From Pontederia crassipes (Eukaryota > Streptophyta > Magnoliopsida > Commelinales > Pontederiaceae), in assembly GCA_030549335.1 (NCBI GenBank), contig CM060196.1, positions 23,766,501 to 23,830,500 of the forward strand: a stretch of DNA of 64,000 nt, read 5' to 3'. The translations under genes were made by a program, and so were the position numbers. Below, one piece after another: positions 48,443 through 59,700 of this stretch (its first letter is position 1; every line of letters begins with the position of its first letter). The notes beneath the pieces are model-generated. The model saw only the letters and a program-made list of their open reading frames with translations. It did not search any database and was not told where the DNA came from.

Positions 48443-48973
48443 CACCGTCCGTTCTCCCTCTCAATTCAAATTAAATTCTGTTAGTTGACATTTCACATTT
48501 TGATTTGAGAAGCGGAGAACGCGACAACATGAAGATTGAGACGCATCCGGGTCGTCGGTAGTGGGCCTTCCCGAATCTCAAAGTGAAAACGCGTGGGCTT
48601 TACGTAGTGCTCGAGGGCCTGTGTCCAGCAGGTTGTGCGGACGCCGAATGGACACGTGGAACAGATGCCGTCAGATATGGGCCGTCTTTTCAGTTGGGCT
48701 TTTGTTTATTGGGCGATAAGGAGTTGACCCGAGATTCGGAAGCTTCTGGGCGGATGGGAGTTTGAGCCCAACACGTCAAGACTTCTTATTTTACTTTAAA
48801 AAAGTATTATTATATATCAATTTATGTCATATGGGTTGGGCTTTGAGCTGACCGAAGTTTCTCGAAGGGCCACGAAATTTAGCCCGATACGGCAACGATT
48901 GCTTATAGTATATGATAAAAAATAATATTTAATAATAATGTTATAGTATATGATAATATTTAGGGTTATTTTC
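48443..48973. other. Upstream region of ATPase copy B
   Basis: About 0.5 kb of mixed composition. No coding sequence is supported. Presumably the promoter of the minus-strand ATPase. Confidence 0.4.
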
Positions 48974-49429
48974 ATAAACATCTTCTAAACTATCACGATT
49001 TTTTACATCTAACTTTAAATTATGAATTTATTTTTTTATTCTTAAACTATCGTGATTTTTTTACTTTAGTCTTTCCGTCACTTCTGTTGTCTTCTGTTAG
49101 TTTTATTTTTTTCTCATTTATGAAAAGACTAAATTATTCTTCCTTCTAGAAAAATATGAAATAATAAATATAAAAATAAATTTTTTTTGGAAGGATTAAA
49201 GTGATAAATAAAAAAATTATCATTTATGAAAAAGACCAAATTATCTTTTCCTTGATTTTTTTATATTTATTATTTGATATGTTATGGAGGGAGGGATAAT
49301 TTAGTCTTTTTATAAATAAGAAAAATCAAAAGTAACGAAAAATTTAACAGAAGTAAATGGAATGATACAATAAAGTTCGTAATTTAAAATTAGATGTGAA
49401 AAATCATAATAATTTAAAAGAAGCTTATG
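48974..49429. mobile_element. Foldback MITE, probably Mutator-derived (about 450 bp)
   Basis: Two arms of about 210 bp each (48980-49190 and 49215-49425) are imperfect inverted copies. Paired landmarks include TTTTTTACATCTAACTTTAA against TTTTTCACATCTAATTTTAA, and AAAAGACTAAATTAT on both arms. Nearly the whole element would fold into one hairpin. The outer sequence (AAACTATCACGATTTTTTAC) resembles ends of Mutator-type MITEs in plants. The target duplication is not clear. Confidence 0.65.
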
Positions 49430-49655
49430 ATGCTTGCATGAGAACTTGGTCTTCTCGGATGTGTCGTTGGGTTGGAATTAGGAGATATTTAATTAGTATT
49501 TGATAAAGATGAGCAAAAAAGTTAAATTTATTTATTAAAACAATTGAAAAATAACAATATATATCTAATATTATTTATTACTCCAGGACTATTTTCATAA
49601 AATACATTGATCGTCATTATACAATGGTAATTCAAATGTTAAATAATATGAATAG

Positions 49656-50426
49656 CATGGTTGTTTGGACCGGACCGGACCGGCCGGTCCGACCGGTCCA
49701 ACCGTCGACCGCCACTCTGGGCGGGTTTGGTTCGACCCCAAAACCGGATTAGGATTCAGACCGTTTCGAACCGGTCAAGACCGGTCAAAACCCGCCTAAA
49801 ACCGGGTTGAACCGTTGAACCGGCGGTTTTGCAAGAACCGGCCAGTCCAAAAATTGAAAATATCTTGAAATAATGTGGACACTGAGTTTTGAACTCAAGA
49901 CCTCCTGAAACCAACTTATGTGTATATACCACTGTGCTATATTTATTTATCTGAATGCCAAGTTATTTTATATTATACAATGGTTATCATCAGTCATTTA
50001 TATAATTATTTTGTTTGATAAGAAATTTTATAATATTTTAAATGTCAAAAATTAAATATGAAAAGATTAGTTACCTAATTAAATTAAAAAATAGAAACTA
50101 CAATAATCTTTCTAGTTTAAGTAAAGTTAAATTTGAGAAAATGAATTTGTAAATTGTAATTGAATATATTAAAATCACATAAAACTCATATCAATAGTTA
50201 AATATGTCACATTTGATTTTTTAATTTTAATTAAAATGATTTAATCATATGTACTTTGTTGTAGAAATATATTAATTATTGATAAGAATATATAAGTATT
50301 TCAATTTATCTTTTTATATTATTTTATTAATATCCGGTCCGACCGTCCGGGTTAACCGGTTCGACCGGTCCAACCTGACCCGGAGACTTATCCGGGTCGA
50401 CGTCCGGTCCGGGTCTTACAACATTG
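49656..50426. mobile_element. Non-autonomous hAT element with intact 8-bp target duplication
   Basis: The element is 771 bp, flanked by a perfect direct repeat ATGAATAG (49648-49655 and 50427-50434), the length expected for hAT transposition. Its ends are imperfect inverted repeats: CATGGTTGTTTGGACCGGAC on the left and CAATGTTGTAAGACCCGGAC on the opposite strand at the right. About 200 bp at the left and 90 bp at the right are packed with ACCGG/CCGGT-type subterminal motifs, a known hAT transposase-binding layout. The middle is AT-rich and non-coding, so it would have moved only with a helper transposase. Confidence 0.88.
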
Positions 50427-50434
50427 ATGAATAG

Positions 50435-50649
50435 TGAACAATAATTCTGAAATAATTTTAACTCTCGTTTTGTAAATATACAATTAATATAGTCCTTGGT
50501 TAAAATTTTAGTTAAATAAAAACTTATTTATTTAACTATTTTAAAAAAAATGGAAAAAAGGAGAGTACTGCTTCCTCTTGCGCTCCAGTTTTTCAAGTTT
50601 CCAAAGCATGAAATAGGATTTCCATTTGAGAACCAGTTCAAAATATCTC
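50435..50649. other. Short AT-rich spacer
   Basis: Between the hAT target duplication and the next LTR-like sequence. Nothing recognised. Confidence 0.4.
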
Positions 50650-51560
50650 TGTAATACCCCCTAATTTTTCAAATTAAAAAATTAATTTCGTAATTAAAAT
50701 AAATTTATAATTTTTTCAAGAAAGTTAAAAGTTCCAAAGGAAATAAAAGTATTATTAGAGGAGTGATAAGATAAGATGAAAAGATAAGATAAGAAAAGTT
50801 TGAATAAAATAGAAGTGTTATTAAATAAGAGATAAGAAAAGATAATTCCTAATTAGATTAGGAGTTGAAATTATAGTAAGATTAGAGATTTAAAATTGAA
50901 TTTAAATCTAACTAGAATTTTAGGATATAACGGACTTCTAATGAGAGTTAAAATAAGTATTTTATGTTAAAAAATATCTACAAGATAAAATAATATATAT
51001 ATTATTTTATTTCGAAAATTAAAATATAATAATATTTATTTATTTATTTAATTCAGGAATAATTATGTTTAAGAGAGATATAATAAAGAAAAGATAATCA
51101 AAAGAAGATAAGTGATGAAGTTTGATGTAGAGTTGGATTAGTACTTGTTGTTGAAATCAGAAGTTTTAAAAATAAAAATATTTAGGAAATATAATAAAAA
51201 TTTTATTATTTTCAATACAAAAATAAGGAAATATTAATTTTAGTTAATTATTTAAATAAAAAATTTGTGGAAAATAAAAGATAAATTATAGTTGGGAAGT
51301 CTCATTAGGAGCTCTAATTAGATTAGAACTTCATGGGATTTGTATAAATAGAACTAGGGAACACCCTTGTGCTTCGTACAAATAAATACATGATGTTAAA
51401 TACATTAATAAATGGCGTAACTATAATATTTTGTCATTAAAAAGTAACAATAGAATTGGAGACAGAGAAGATAGAGATAAAAATAAATAAGAAAAAAATG
51501 AAAAGATCAAATGTAAAGAATTTTTGTACATAGTCCTTTTTCAAATATTAAATAGGATAT
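50650..51560 (+). mobile_element. LTR-like remnant (gypsy type), fossil
   Basis: It starts TGTAATACCCCCTAATTTTT, like TGTAACACCC gypsy LTR starts, and has a TATAAATAG box at about 51343-51351 followed by a leader-like stretch. The right end is not recognisable and no coding part follows, so it is a partial LTR. The right edge is approximate. Confidence 0.4.
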
Positions 51561-51941
51561 AATTACTAATAAATTATTTTAAAACACAATAATATAAATG
51601 GACTCGAGATAAAGAGTGGGCTGGATGCGACGGAACGAAACATGTCGGGAAAGTTGTAGGGGCATCAGAGCCATCATTCCACAACTGACTTGGCCCAAGC
51701 TTGCGATGCCGTCCACAAATTCTATGTGATCAGGGACGTGGATATACACCGTATTGATTGTGAAGCCAATAGCACCCTTGATGGTGACGTGTCAAAGCAT
51801 AAGAAGGCCTTGCAATCAGAGGATAGTCCTCATATGTAGCTGCAATCGCTAGATATGGAAGCGAAGGTGTGATTACAGAATGCGTCGAATATGTTCACTA
51901 CGCCACGAGTAAGAGTAATGATGAAGCATTGGATGATGTGT
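51561..51941. other. Unassigned mixed-composition sequence left of the copia element
   Basis: About 380 bp with higher GC than its surroundings. Short open stretches exist on both strands (for example AVHKFYVIRDVDIHRIDCEA on the plus strand) but no family is recognised. Confidence 0.35.
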
Positions 51942-51946
51942 GGCTT

Positions 51947-52169
51947 TATTAGCAGTTACGTTATTGGTGGTTATGTTCAGATCCTTGTAGTTATGTTTGG
52001 AAACTCCTATAAAAGGCATGTATGACACTGATAAGTTTTGTAGTAGTGAATTAAGATTATTCAGTTTTCTTAGTGCTACAATCATTTCGTGTCTTGTCTT
52101 CTTCAGAAATTATTTGGTCTTATTTTTTTAAACAATTGTTCTTCATCTGTTTCACTGCAATTTCTGGCA
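51947..52169 (+). repeat. 5' LTR of the copia element
   Basis: 223 bp, with a CTATAAAAGG box near 52009. It matches the 3' LTR and ends TTTCTGGCA immediately before the primer site. Confidence 0.92.
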
Positions 52170-52836
52170 TGGTATCAGAGCCATCTCTGTAGGAACAGAG
52201 TTTGTGGTCGAGGATCAGTCATGTAGAGACAAGGATTGCAGAACATTCTTGTCATCTTGGGAATCATTGTATCTTCTGCAGACTACTGGATTGCAGAACA
52301 TTCTTCTCATCTTGGGAATCATTGTATCTTCTGCAGACTACTGGTCAGATTTATCTTGCTCTAAAATTATTATCTCAAATCAATCTTTCGTCTGAATTCT
52401 GAGATTTGCATTGTTCTTTTGAGCATTTTTTATGACCATGTCTTCGAATCCTGGTACTTCTTCAAATGTTAATACCTTGGTTGATTCCTCAAGCCCTCTG
52501 TTCTTGAGCAATTCTGACTCACCGGGACAAATTTTAGTTCCCCATCAACTCATAGATTCAGATAATTATGGTGTGTGGAGTAGTTCATTGTATAATGCAC
52601 TTTTGGCCAAAAATAAGCATGTGTTCGTTGATGGTAGTTTTCCTATTGATCAAGTAGATTCAACACTCCACTTCCAATGGAAACGGTGCAATGCGTTGGT
52701 AATCTCCTGGATTTCTAATACATGTACAAAGGGTCTGATAAGCAATGTAGCTTACAGTCAAACTGCTGCTGCAGTCTGGCAAGATTTAAAAGAACGATTT
52801 GATAAGATTAATGGCATGAAAGTATATTCTGTTGAA

Positions 52837-53011
52837 CAACAACAACAAAGCCTTATCCCAATAGGTGAGGTCGGCTACATGGATCATACGACGTCAATTC
52901 GTTGATCCATGTTCATGAGATTCGACAAGATTTTACGCTGGCTGTCGGGGCCTAACACAACCCTCCTCCTTTATCCGAGCTTGGGACCAGCTATAAAACA
53001 TAGGCGTAGTT
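52837..53011 (-). mobile_element. Au-like SINE inserted in the copia gag region
   Basis: A 175-bp insert flanked by a 19-bp direct repeat with one mismatch (GAAAGTATATTCTGTTGAA at 52818-52836, and the A variant at 53012-53030). On the minus strand it ends in GGCTTTGTTGTTGTTGTTG, the short (TTG)n tail of the plant Au SINE family. Inner phrases (GGTCGGCTACATGGATC, ACACAACCCTCCTCCTTTAT on the plus strand) also match my memory of that family. The long variable-length target duplication is what LINE-driven insertion gives. Confidence 0.82.
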
Positions 53012-56000
53012 GAAAGTATATTCTATTGAAAATCAGATTTATTCATGTTCGCAAGGCAATTCCTCTATTGCAGAGTATTATACGAGACTCAAAAATCTCT
53101 GGGAAGAATTAGATCTGATCATTCCATCAATTCCTTCATTGGATGTTCTGAATGATTATTCTGCATATCTCAAGCAGCAAAGACTATATAGATTCTTGAT
53201 GGGATTAAATGATAGGTTCGCTAATGCTAGATCACATATACTTCTTATGAATCCTTTGCCTTCAATCAATCAGGTATATGCTTTGCTCATTGAAGAAGAA
53301 CAAAGACAAAGACAAGTTGATACTACAGAAAGTTCAGATCGGTTGGCTTTTCTTGGGACAAAATCACAAGTTTACAGACAGAAGAAGGATAATTCGATTA
53401 TCTGTGATTACTGCAAAAAATCAGGTCATAGGAAAAGCCAGTGTTACAGATTGATTGGGTATCCTACAGGTTTTAAGTTCAGCAAAGGAAAGAACTTTGT
53501 TCAAAATTCTAATAGTTGCTTAGTCTAACAGTCGAGCAGTGAAAATTCAGATTTTCTTAACTCCAAAAAGTCCTTGACATTTACAGAAGAAGAATACAAC
53601 AAGATAATTCAGCTTCTAAATAAGGAACAACCATCTACTTCAGATCCCATTGTCAATATGGCAGGTATGAAGATAAGTGATAAATTATCAGATTTCTAGA
53701 TTCTAGATACTGGGGCATCTAATCATATGACCTTCAACTTAGATTGGCTTACTAATTTAAAAAAGCTAGAAGGCCAAAATTGTGTAATTCTACCTAATGG
53801 TAGTACTTCATTAGTTACACATAGAGGCTCTTATCAGTTGGAGCCTGTAGGAAGCTAACAAATGTCCTTTGTATTCCTGAATTCAAATTTAATCTTATCT
53901 CCGTTCCAAAATTGATTAAAGAACTAAATTGCTCAGTGATTTTTACAGACAATTGTTGTTTGATTCATGACCTATCCAGTGGCAGGGTGAAGCAGATTGG
54001 TAGGAGAAAGGATGGATTGTATCATCTGGTGATTGGAGAAGAGATAATGAAAAATTACAACTCCTGTATTGCGGCTGCAGTTCAGAAAACTTCCTTGGAA
54101 CTTTGGAATCAGAGGATGGGCCACATGCCATTAGATAGATTGCATTTTGTTCCCAATATCACCATATGCAAAAAACAGGATGACATGCATTGTAGCATTT
54201 GTCCCTTAGCTAAGAAACACAAGTTATCTTTTCCTGTAAAAACAGTTCAGGTTATTAAGAGTATAAATATATTAGAGTTGATCCATGTTGATACATGGGG
54301 ACCTTTTAAGACTTCAACACATGATGGGTTCCATTCTTTTGTCACTATTGTTGATGATTTCAGCAGAATGACATGGGTTTACTTGATCAAATCAAAGGCT
54401 GAATGTCATAAGATACTTGTGCAATTTCTTGCTTCATCTGAGAATTTATTTGGATCTAAAGTTAAAATCATAAGAACTGATAATGGGACTGAATACCATA
54501 GCAAAGAATGCAGGGATTTGTTCACCACCAGAGGCATTCTAAATCAAAGTAGTTGTGTGTACACTCCTCAACAAAATGGCATTGTTGAAAGAAAACACAA
54601 ACATATTCTTGAAGTCGCAAGAAGCTTAATGTTTCAATCAAGTTTACCCAAAAGGTTCTGGGGTGAAAGTATAAGGACTGCTGTGCACATCATAAATAGG
54701 ATGCCACTCAAGATTCTTTCAAACTCTTTAGCTTATGAAAAATTCTTCCAAAAGGCCCCTGATATTTTGAATCTCAAGGTCTTTGGATGCTTATGTTATG
54801 TTTCAAATAAAGTAATTTCTGACAAATTTGATAAAAGAGCTACTCCGTGTGTATTTATTGGATATTCATTGACACAAAAAGGCTATAAAGTATTAGATCT
54901 GGATACTCGAAAAATCACTATCAGCAGGGATGTCAAATTCCATGAACAAATATTTCCTTTTAGCCTGCCAATGAAAAATATTGACATTTCCTTTGATGAC
55001 CTTTTCAGAAATCAAACAATGAGTAATTGGCTTGATGATGCACCAACAGGTGTTCATTCATCTTCTCCTGTCAACCTAGAAATTACAGAAGCTTTTCTAC
55101 AGGATATCACTTTAGGAAATTCAGTAGAAGAACCACCTATAGACTCCAATTCAATTTGTCATGAATCTGTACCTAATCAGGATCAACATTTCAAAGAGAG
55201 CTTCCAGTGTCCAATACACATCAAGTAATTCAGCCACCAAGAGAAACTCGAGAAAGAAAAACTCCTACATGACTTCAAGATTATGTAACTGGTAATGCAA
55301 TAGCATCAACAATCACTTATCCCATCTCTGATTATGTTACATATCAGTCTTGCTCATCCCAGTATAAATCTTTTTTAACTGCTCTTTCTTCCATATATGA
55401 ACCGCATACATATAATCAAGCAATCAAAGATAGCAGGTGGATTGAAGCCATGAATGCAGAATTACAAGCCCTTGAATCCAATGGTACATGGGAAATTGTC
55501 ACTCTACCAAAAGGGAAGAAAACAGTAGGTTGTAAATGGATCTATAAGGTAAAGTTAACTGCAACAGGAGAAATTGAAAGGTTCAAGGCTAGATTGGTTG
55601 CAAAAGGGTACACTCAAGAAGAAGGGGTTGATTACAATGATACATTCTCCCTAGTGGCAAAGGCAGTAACTATTAGAGCAGTCATTATCACAGCTTCACA
55701 ATACAACTGGCCTTTGTTTCATTTAGATGTTAACAATGTTTTTTTAAATGGGGAGTTGGATGAAGATGTCTACATGAAACTGCCAGAAGGCTTATCGGGT
55801 TATCCACATGATTCCAACAAGGTTTGTAGATTGAAAAAATCATTATATGGTCTTAAACAGTCTTCTAGACAATGGAACATCAAGTTTACTCATATTTTAT
55901 CCTCAGTTGGTTTTACTCAAAGCAGAAATGATTATACACTATTCACTAAATCTGTTCATTCCTATTTTGTGGCATTATTAGTATATGTAGATGATATACT

Positions 56001-56998
56001 GATCACTGGAAACCATATGGGAATTATTACTGAGGCAAAGGATGCAATTCAGTCACAACTAAAGATTAAAGATCTTGGGGAGTTAAAATTTTTTCTTTGG
56101 ATGGAAATTCTTAGATCAGAAAAAGGCATCATTTTAACTCAGCGAAAATATGCTTTAGATCTTTTAACTGATATTGGTTTTACTGCTTCCAAGCCAGCGG
56201 GTACACCTCTGGTGTTAAATTAAAAGTTGACTACTTTTGATTATGATGAACATCTAAGGAAAACTCAACACCCAACCCAGAATTCATATGACTATCTTCT
56301 TGCAGATCGAACTCAATTTCAGAGATTGATCGGTAGACTAATATATCTCACCAACACTCGGCCGGATATCACGTTCGCAGTTAGGCATTTGAGCCAGTTT
56401 ATGCATAAGCCAAAAAATTCACATTTAGAAGCAGCATTTCGTGTGCTTCGATATCCAAAAAGAACGCCTGGGCGTGGATTATTCTTTCCTGCCAAACGAA
56501 ACTCTATTGTATCAGCATATTGTGATGCTGATTGGGGGGCCTGTGCCTTCACTCGCAGGTCTGTCTCTACTTTTTGTGTCAAGATTGGGGAATCTCTTGT
56601 TTCGTGGAAATAAAAAAAATAGGACACTGTATCTCGAAGTTCAGCTGAATCTGAATTTCGTAGTATTGCTCTTCTTGTTACAGAATTGCTTTGGCTCATT
56701 CGATTATTTGCTGAATTGTCACTTCCTCTCTCTATACATATATCAGTTTTTTGTGATAATGAAGCGGCGATTCAGATCGCTGAGAACCCTATTTTCCATG
56801 AACGCACGAAGCATGTGGATGTGGATTGTTTCTTTGTACGTGAACTTTATCTTCGACGTCTAATCAAGTTCACTCATGTCCGCACGAATGACCAGTTTAG
56901 CTGACCTACTTACCAAAGCACTGTCTAAGCAACAACATGATCGGTTTTCCGGCAAGTTGGGGATGGTCGACATCTTCCACCCTCCAACTTGAGGGGGG

Positions 56999-57197
56999 TA
57001 TTAGCAGTTACGTTACTGGTAGTTATGTTCAGATCCCGGTAGTTATGTTTGGAAACTCCTATAAAAGGCATGTATGACACTGATAAGTTTTGTAGTAGTG
57101 AATTAAGATGATTCAGTTTTCTTAGTGCTACTAGAAAATATTTGGTCTTATTTTCTTAAACAATTGTTCTTCATCTATTTCACTACAGTTTCTGGCA
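56999..57197 (+). repeat. 3' LTR of the copia element
   Basis: 199 bp. It follows the purine tract GAGGGGGG and ends TTTCTGGCA, directly abutting the right target duplication. Confidence 0.92.
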
Positions 57198-57202
57198 GGC
57201 TT

Positions 57203-57440
57203 CTAGCCGATGACGACGCAGATGACACCGGCGGAGAATGCACTGGTGATTGGAAAATTGTAGATTGGAACAAAGACACTGGCAAGGTGATGCCATACGC
57301 TTCTCCGGGTTCGAAGACTTTGCCCATGGCGACTGCCACAGCTATCACCGTCACGGCATGGACCGAGAGCTTCATTGGAGTATGGAGATGAGGACCTAGA
57401 AGCCCACGAACCGGTGACAGGGAAGATTTTCTCCTTTACC
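57203..57440 (-). other. GC-rich coding-like remnant beside the copia element, unrecognised
   Basis: About 240 bp, much more GC-rich than its surroundings. On the minus strand it begins a frame MKLSVHAVTVIAVAVAMGK, and a second frame has LASVFVPIYNFPITSAFSAG followed by a short hydrophobic stretch and a stop. I see a weak resemblance to AWPM-19-type small membrane proteins (a LP..F.PIYFP phrase) in mixed frames, not enough for a call. It may be a host gene fragment. Confidence 0.25.
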
Positions 57441-57913
57441 ACAAAGAAAAATACATATAGATTTAGGAGATAGTGGTGCTGGTGGAATAATTAATTATAT
57501 ATATATATTGAGGTATTAAATCTTTTTAATTTCCAATTGGTGAATGATTCACAAAAGATAAATTGATGTATTAAATATCTTAAAATGTATCTTAATTTGT
57601 GTACTTATATATATATATATATATATATATTAATTGATGTAGTTTAAAAAAAATAACTTCAAATGAAAATATTAAATAATTATAATGTAATAATTAAATT
57701 AAATTATACGTTAAATAGGATGTCATTAATGATGACATTGTGAAATTTAATGTCTTCATAATGCTATTCAAATAAAATAAGGTGGAATTAAAAATTTTAA
57801 TAATTAAAAAAAGATAGAAAGAACGATGGAAGGAGACAGCTTCAAAATTAATTAAAAAATGTCATATTACATGAATTTATATTATATATAGATATAGATG
57901 TTAATATATAAAT
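57441..57913. repeat. AT-rich spacer with (TA)n and a segment duplicated at 59.3-59.7 kb
   Basis: It contains TA microsatellites at 57496-57509 and 57607-57632. From about 57520 to 57905 it matches about 59330-59690 in direct orientation, with landmarks CAAATGAAAATATTAAAT, AATAGGATGTCATTAATG/AATAGGATATCATTAATG and GTGAAATTTAATG in the same order. Confidence 0.6.
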
Positions 57914-58682
57914 TCAATAATAAAGGGGTCGGCAGCAGCAGCTCCAGTGGCCGGACCAATCGCGCCCCGCGCGCGCCTCTTCCTCTGCCTCGTACATGTC
58001 GAACAACGCGTTCAGGTCGTCGTCAAAGAGCAGCCGACTGAGTCGGACCCCCATTGCAGATGTGTGCGATCCCTCACTCGTCAAAGGTTGCTGCTCAATC
58101 GCATCAACTGTGACGGCTCCTATGGCCGGACAAACTGCGCTCCACACGTGTGCCTCTCCCTCTGCCTCGCTCGTCGCGGACTCGTACGTGCTGAACAACT
58201 CATTCAGGTTGTCGTCGAAGAGCAGTTGGTCGACCCCATCGCAGATGTATGCGATCCCCTGCACAGCAAAGGCTGCTGTTGAGCCTCGTCAGCTGCGGCG
58301 GCACCTGTGGCTGGACTAGGTGCCCGCACACGCGCTTCTTCTTCCCCTGGCTTGCCGCGGCCTCGTACACGCCGAACAACATGTTCAGGTCATCGTTCAA
58401 GAGAACCTGGCCAACCTGTTGCAGATGTGCACGATGCGGAGGCTGTTGCTCAACCTCGTGAGCTTGGGCGGCGCATGTGACTGACCAAATGCGCCCCGCG
58501 CGCACATCTTCCTCTGCCTCGCTCGCCGCGGCCTCGTACGCGCCAAACAACACGTTCAGGCCATGGTCGAAGAGTAGTCGGCCAACATCGTCATAAACGT
58601 GCACGTACCCCCGCATGACGAGACAACACTTGATCGTGCACGTTCCTGTGGATTCTTTCAAAAAGAACCCTTTGGAGGACAA
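57914..58682 (-). pseudogene. GC-rich four-unit tandem repeat, probable broken repeat-protein gene
   Basis: Four imperfect units of about 170-185 bp, each containing a TCGAACAACNNGTTCAGGTCGTCGTCAAAGAG-like stretch (shown only as pattern). On the minus strand they encode VGRLLFDHGLNVLFGAYEAA, VGQVLLNDDLNMLFGVYEAA, DQLLFDDNLNELFSTYESAT and SRLLFDDDLNALFDMYEAEE in order, so the shared core is LLFDDxLNxLFxxYEAA followed by an acidic stretch and ARAGRxWS. Two minus-strand frames cover it (58682 down to 58200 for units 1-2 and 58264 down to 57914 for units 3-4), overlapping with a frame change. The gene is therefore broken or the frame is not real. I do not recognise the family. Conservation of the encoded motif across all four units suggests it was once coding. 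Confidence 0.5.
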
Positions 58683-58737
58683 AAGATAAATGCCCTCTTA
58701 TATATGAATTAATTGGGAGGATTATTATTAGTTATAA

Positions 58738-58975
58738 AATGATTTTTATGTATAATTATTAGTGAGATAGTGGACTGGAGTGTGGCGTAACTCATGGAGA
58801 GAAGTGAGGAGTGCGCAAGAGAAATAATAAGGTTACTATTTGGTTATAATAGAACTAGAGAATTTATGTGTAATTATTAGCTAGGTAGTGTGTAGGAGTG
58901 TTCCTAACTCATGAAGAGGTGCGGAGTGGGCAAGAGAAACAATAAGTTTACTATTCAATTACAATAGAATTAGGG
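58738..58975. repeat. Tandem duplication of about 120 bp
   Basis: Two adjacent copies (58738-58864 and 58866-58975) share TTTATGTRTAATTATTAG, AACTCATG, GGAGTG and AAGAGAAAYAATAAG in order. Confidence 0.65.
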
Positions 58976-59700
58976 AATTGAAAAATCTTAAAAAAATTTT
59001 AAAAATAGATAAATAAAAATGGAGCTTTGACGATGATCTCCAAACCTTAGAATTATATATAGATAGAGTTATTTTAATTGGTATAATTTAAAGAAATATT
59101 TTAAAGTAACTTTAATTATTGAAGATAAGATATAGATATATAAACTTTAAATTAAGATATTAAATAGCTTAAATGTATTTTAATTGTTGTACGTTTAATA
59201 TCTAGAGAAAAAGAGTTATTTTAATTGGTATAATTTAAAGAATAAAATAGTTTCAAATGAAAATATTAAATAAATATTTTAAAGTACCTTTAATTATTGA
59301 AGATAAGATATAGATATATAAACTTTAAATACGATATTAAATAGCTTAAATGTATTTTAATTGTTGCACTTTTAATATATAGAGAGAAAGAGTTATTTTA
59401 AAGAATTAAAGAATAAAATAGTTTCAAATGGAAATATTAAATATTTTAAAGTACCTTTAATTAAATTTAATAATAACTTAAATAGGATATCATTAATGGT
59501 GATATTGTGAAATTTAATGTTTTCATAATGTCATTATTTTTGGGAGTTACACCACAAATAATGAATTCAAAGTTTTGATAACTAAAAAAATGAGAAAAAA
59601 CATAGAAGGAATTGTGGAAGGAGAGAGCTCAAAAATAATTACAAAAATGCCATGATGCATGACTTTATATCATGTATAGATAAAATGATCATATGAAGAG
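58976..59700. repeat. AT-rich tandem duplication of about 190 bp and flanking repeat
   Basis: Between about 59050 and 59460, successive copies share GAGTTATTTTAATTGGTATA, GAAGATAAGATATAGATATA and TTAAATAGCTTAAATGTATT. The tail from about 59330 to 59690 repeats sequence found at 57520-57905 on the other side of the GC-rich repeat block. Confidence 0.65.

Larger units (their letters stand above)
51947..57197 (+). mobile_element. Ty1/copia retrotransposon, fossil
   Basis: 5.25 kb, flanked by a perfect 5-bp target duplication ggctt (51942-51946 and 57198-57202). LTRs are at 51947-52169 and 56999-57197; the primer site TGGTATCAGAGC is at 52170-52181 and the polypurine tract just before 56999. Parts in copia order: gag (about 52.4-53.5 kb, ending in a CX2CX4HX4C knuckle, CDYCKKSGHRKSQC), protease (near 53.7 kb, DTGASNHM), integrase (about 53.9-55.0 kb, HVDTWGPF), reverse transcriptase (about 55.4-56.2 kb, YVDDILITG) and RNase H (about 56.3-56.9 kb). 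It is broken in several places and carries a SINE in its gag region. The two LTRs differ at few sites apart from a length difference, so it is probably young to middle-aged. Confidence 0.94.

Noticed and set aside
48353-48445. N-terminal extension of ATPase copy B from an upstream ATG
   Set aside because: It is a Lys/Arg/Glu-only stretch encoded by a CT-rich tract, typical of a 5' untranslated region, and has no counterpart in copy A.
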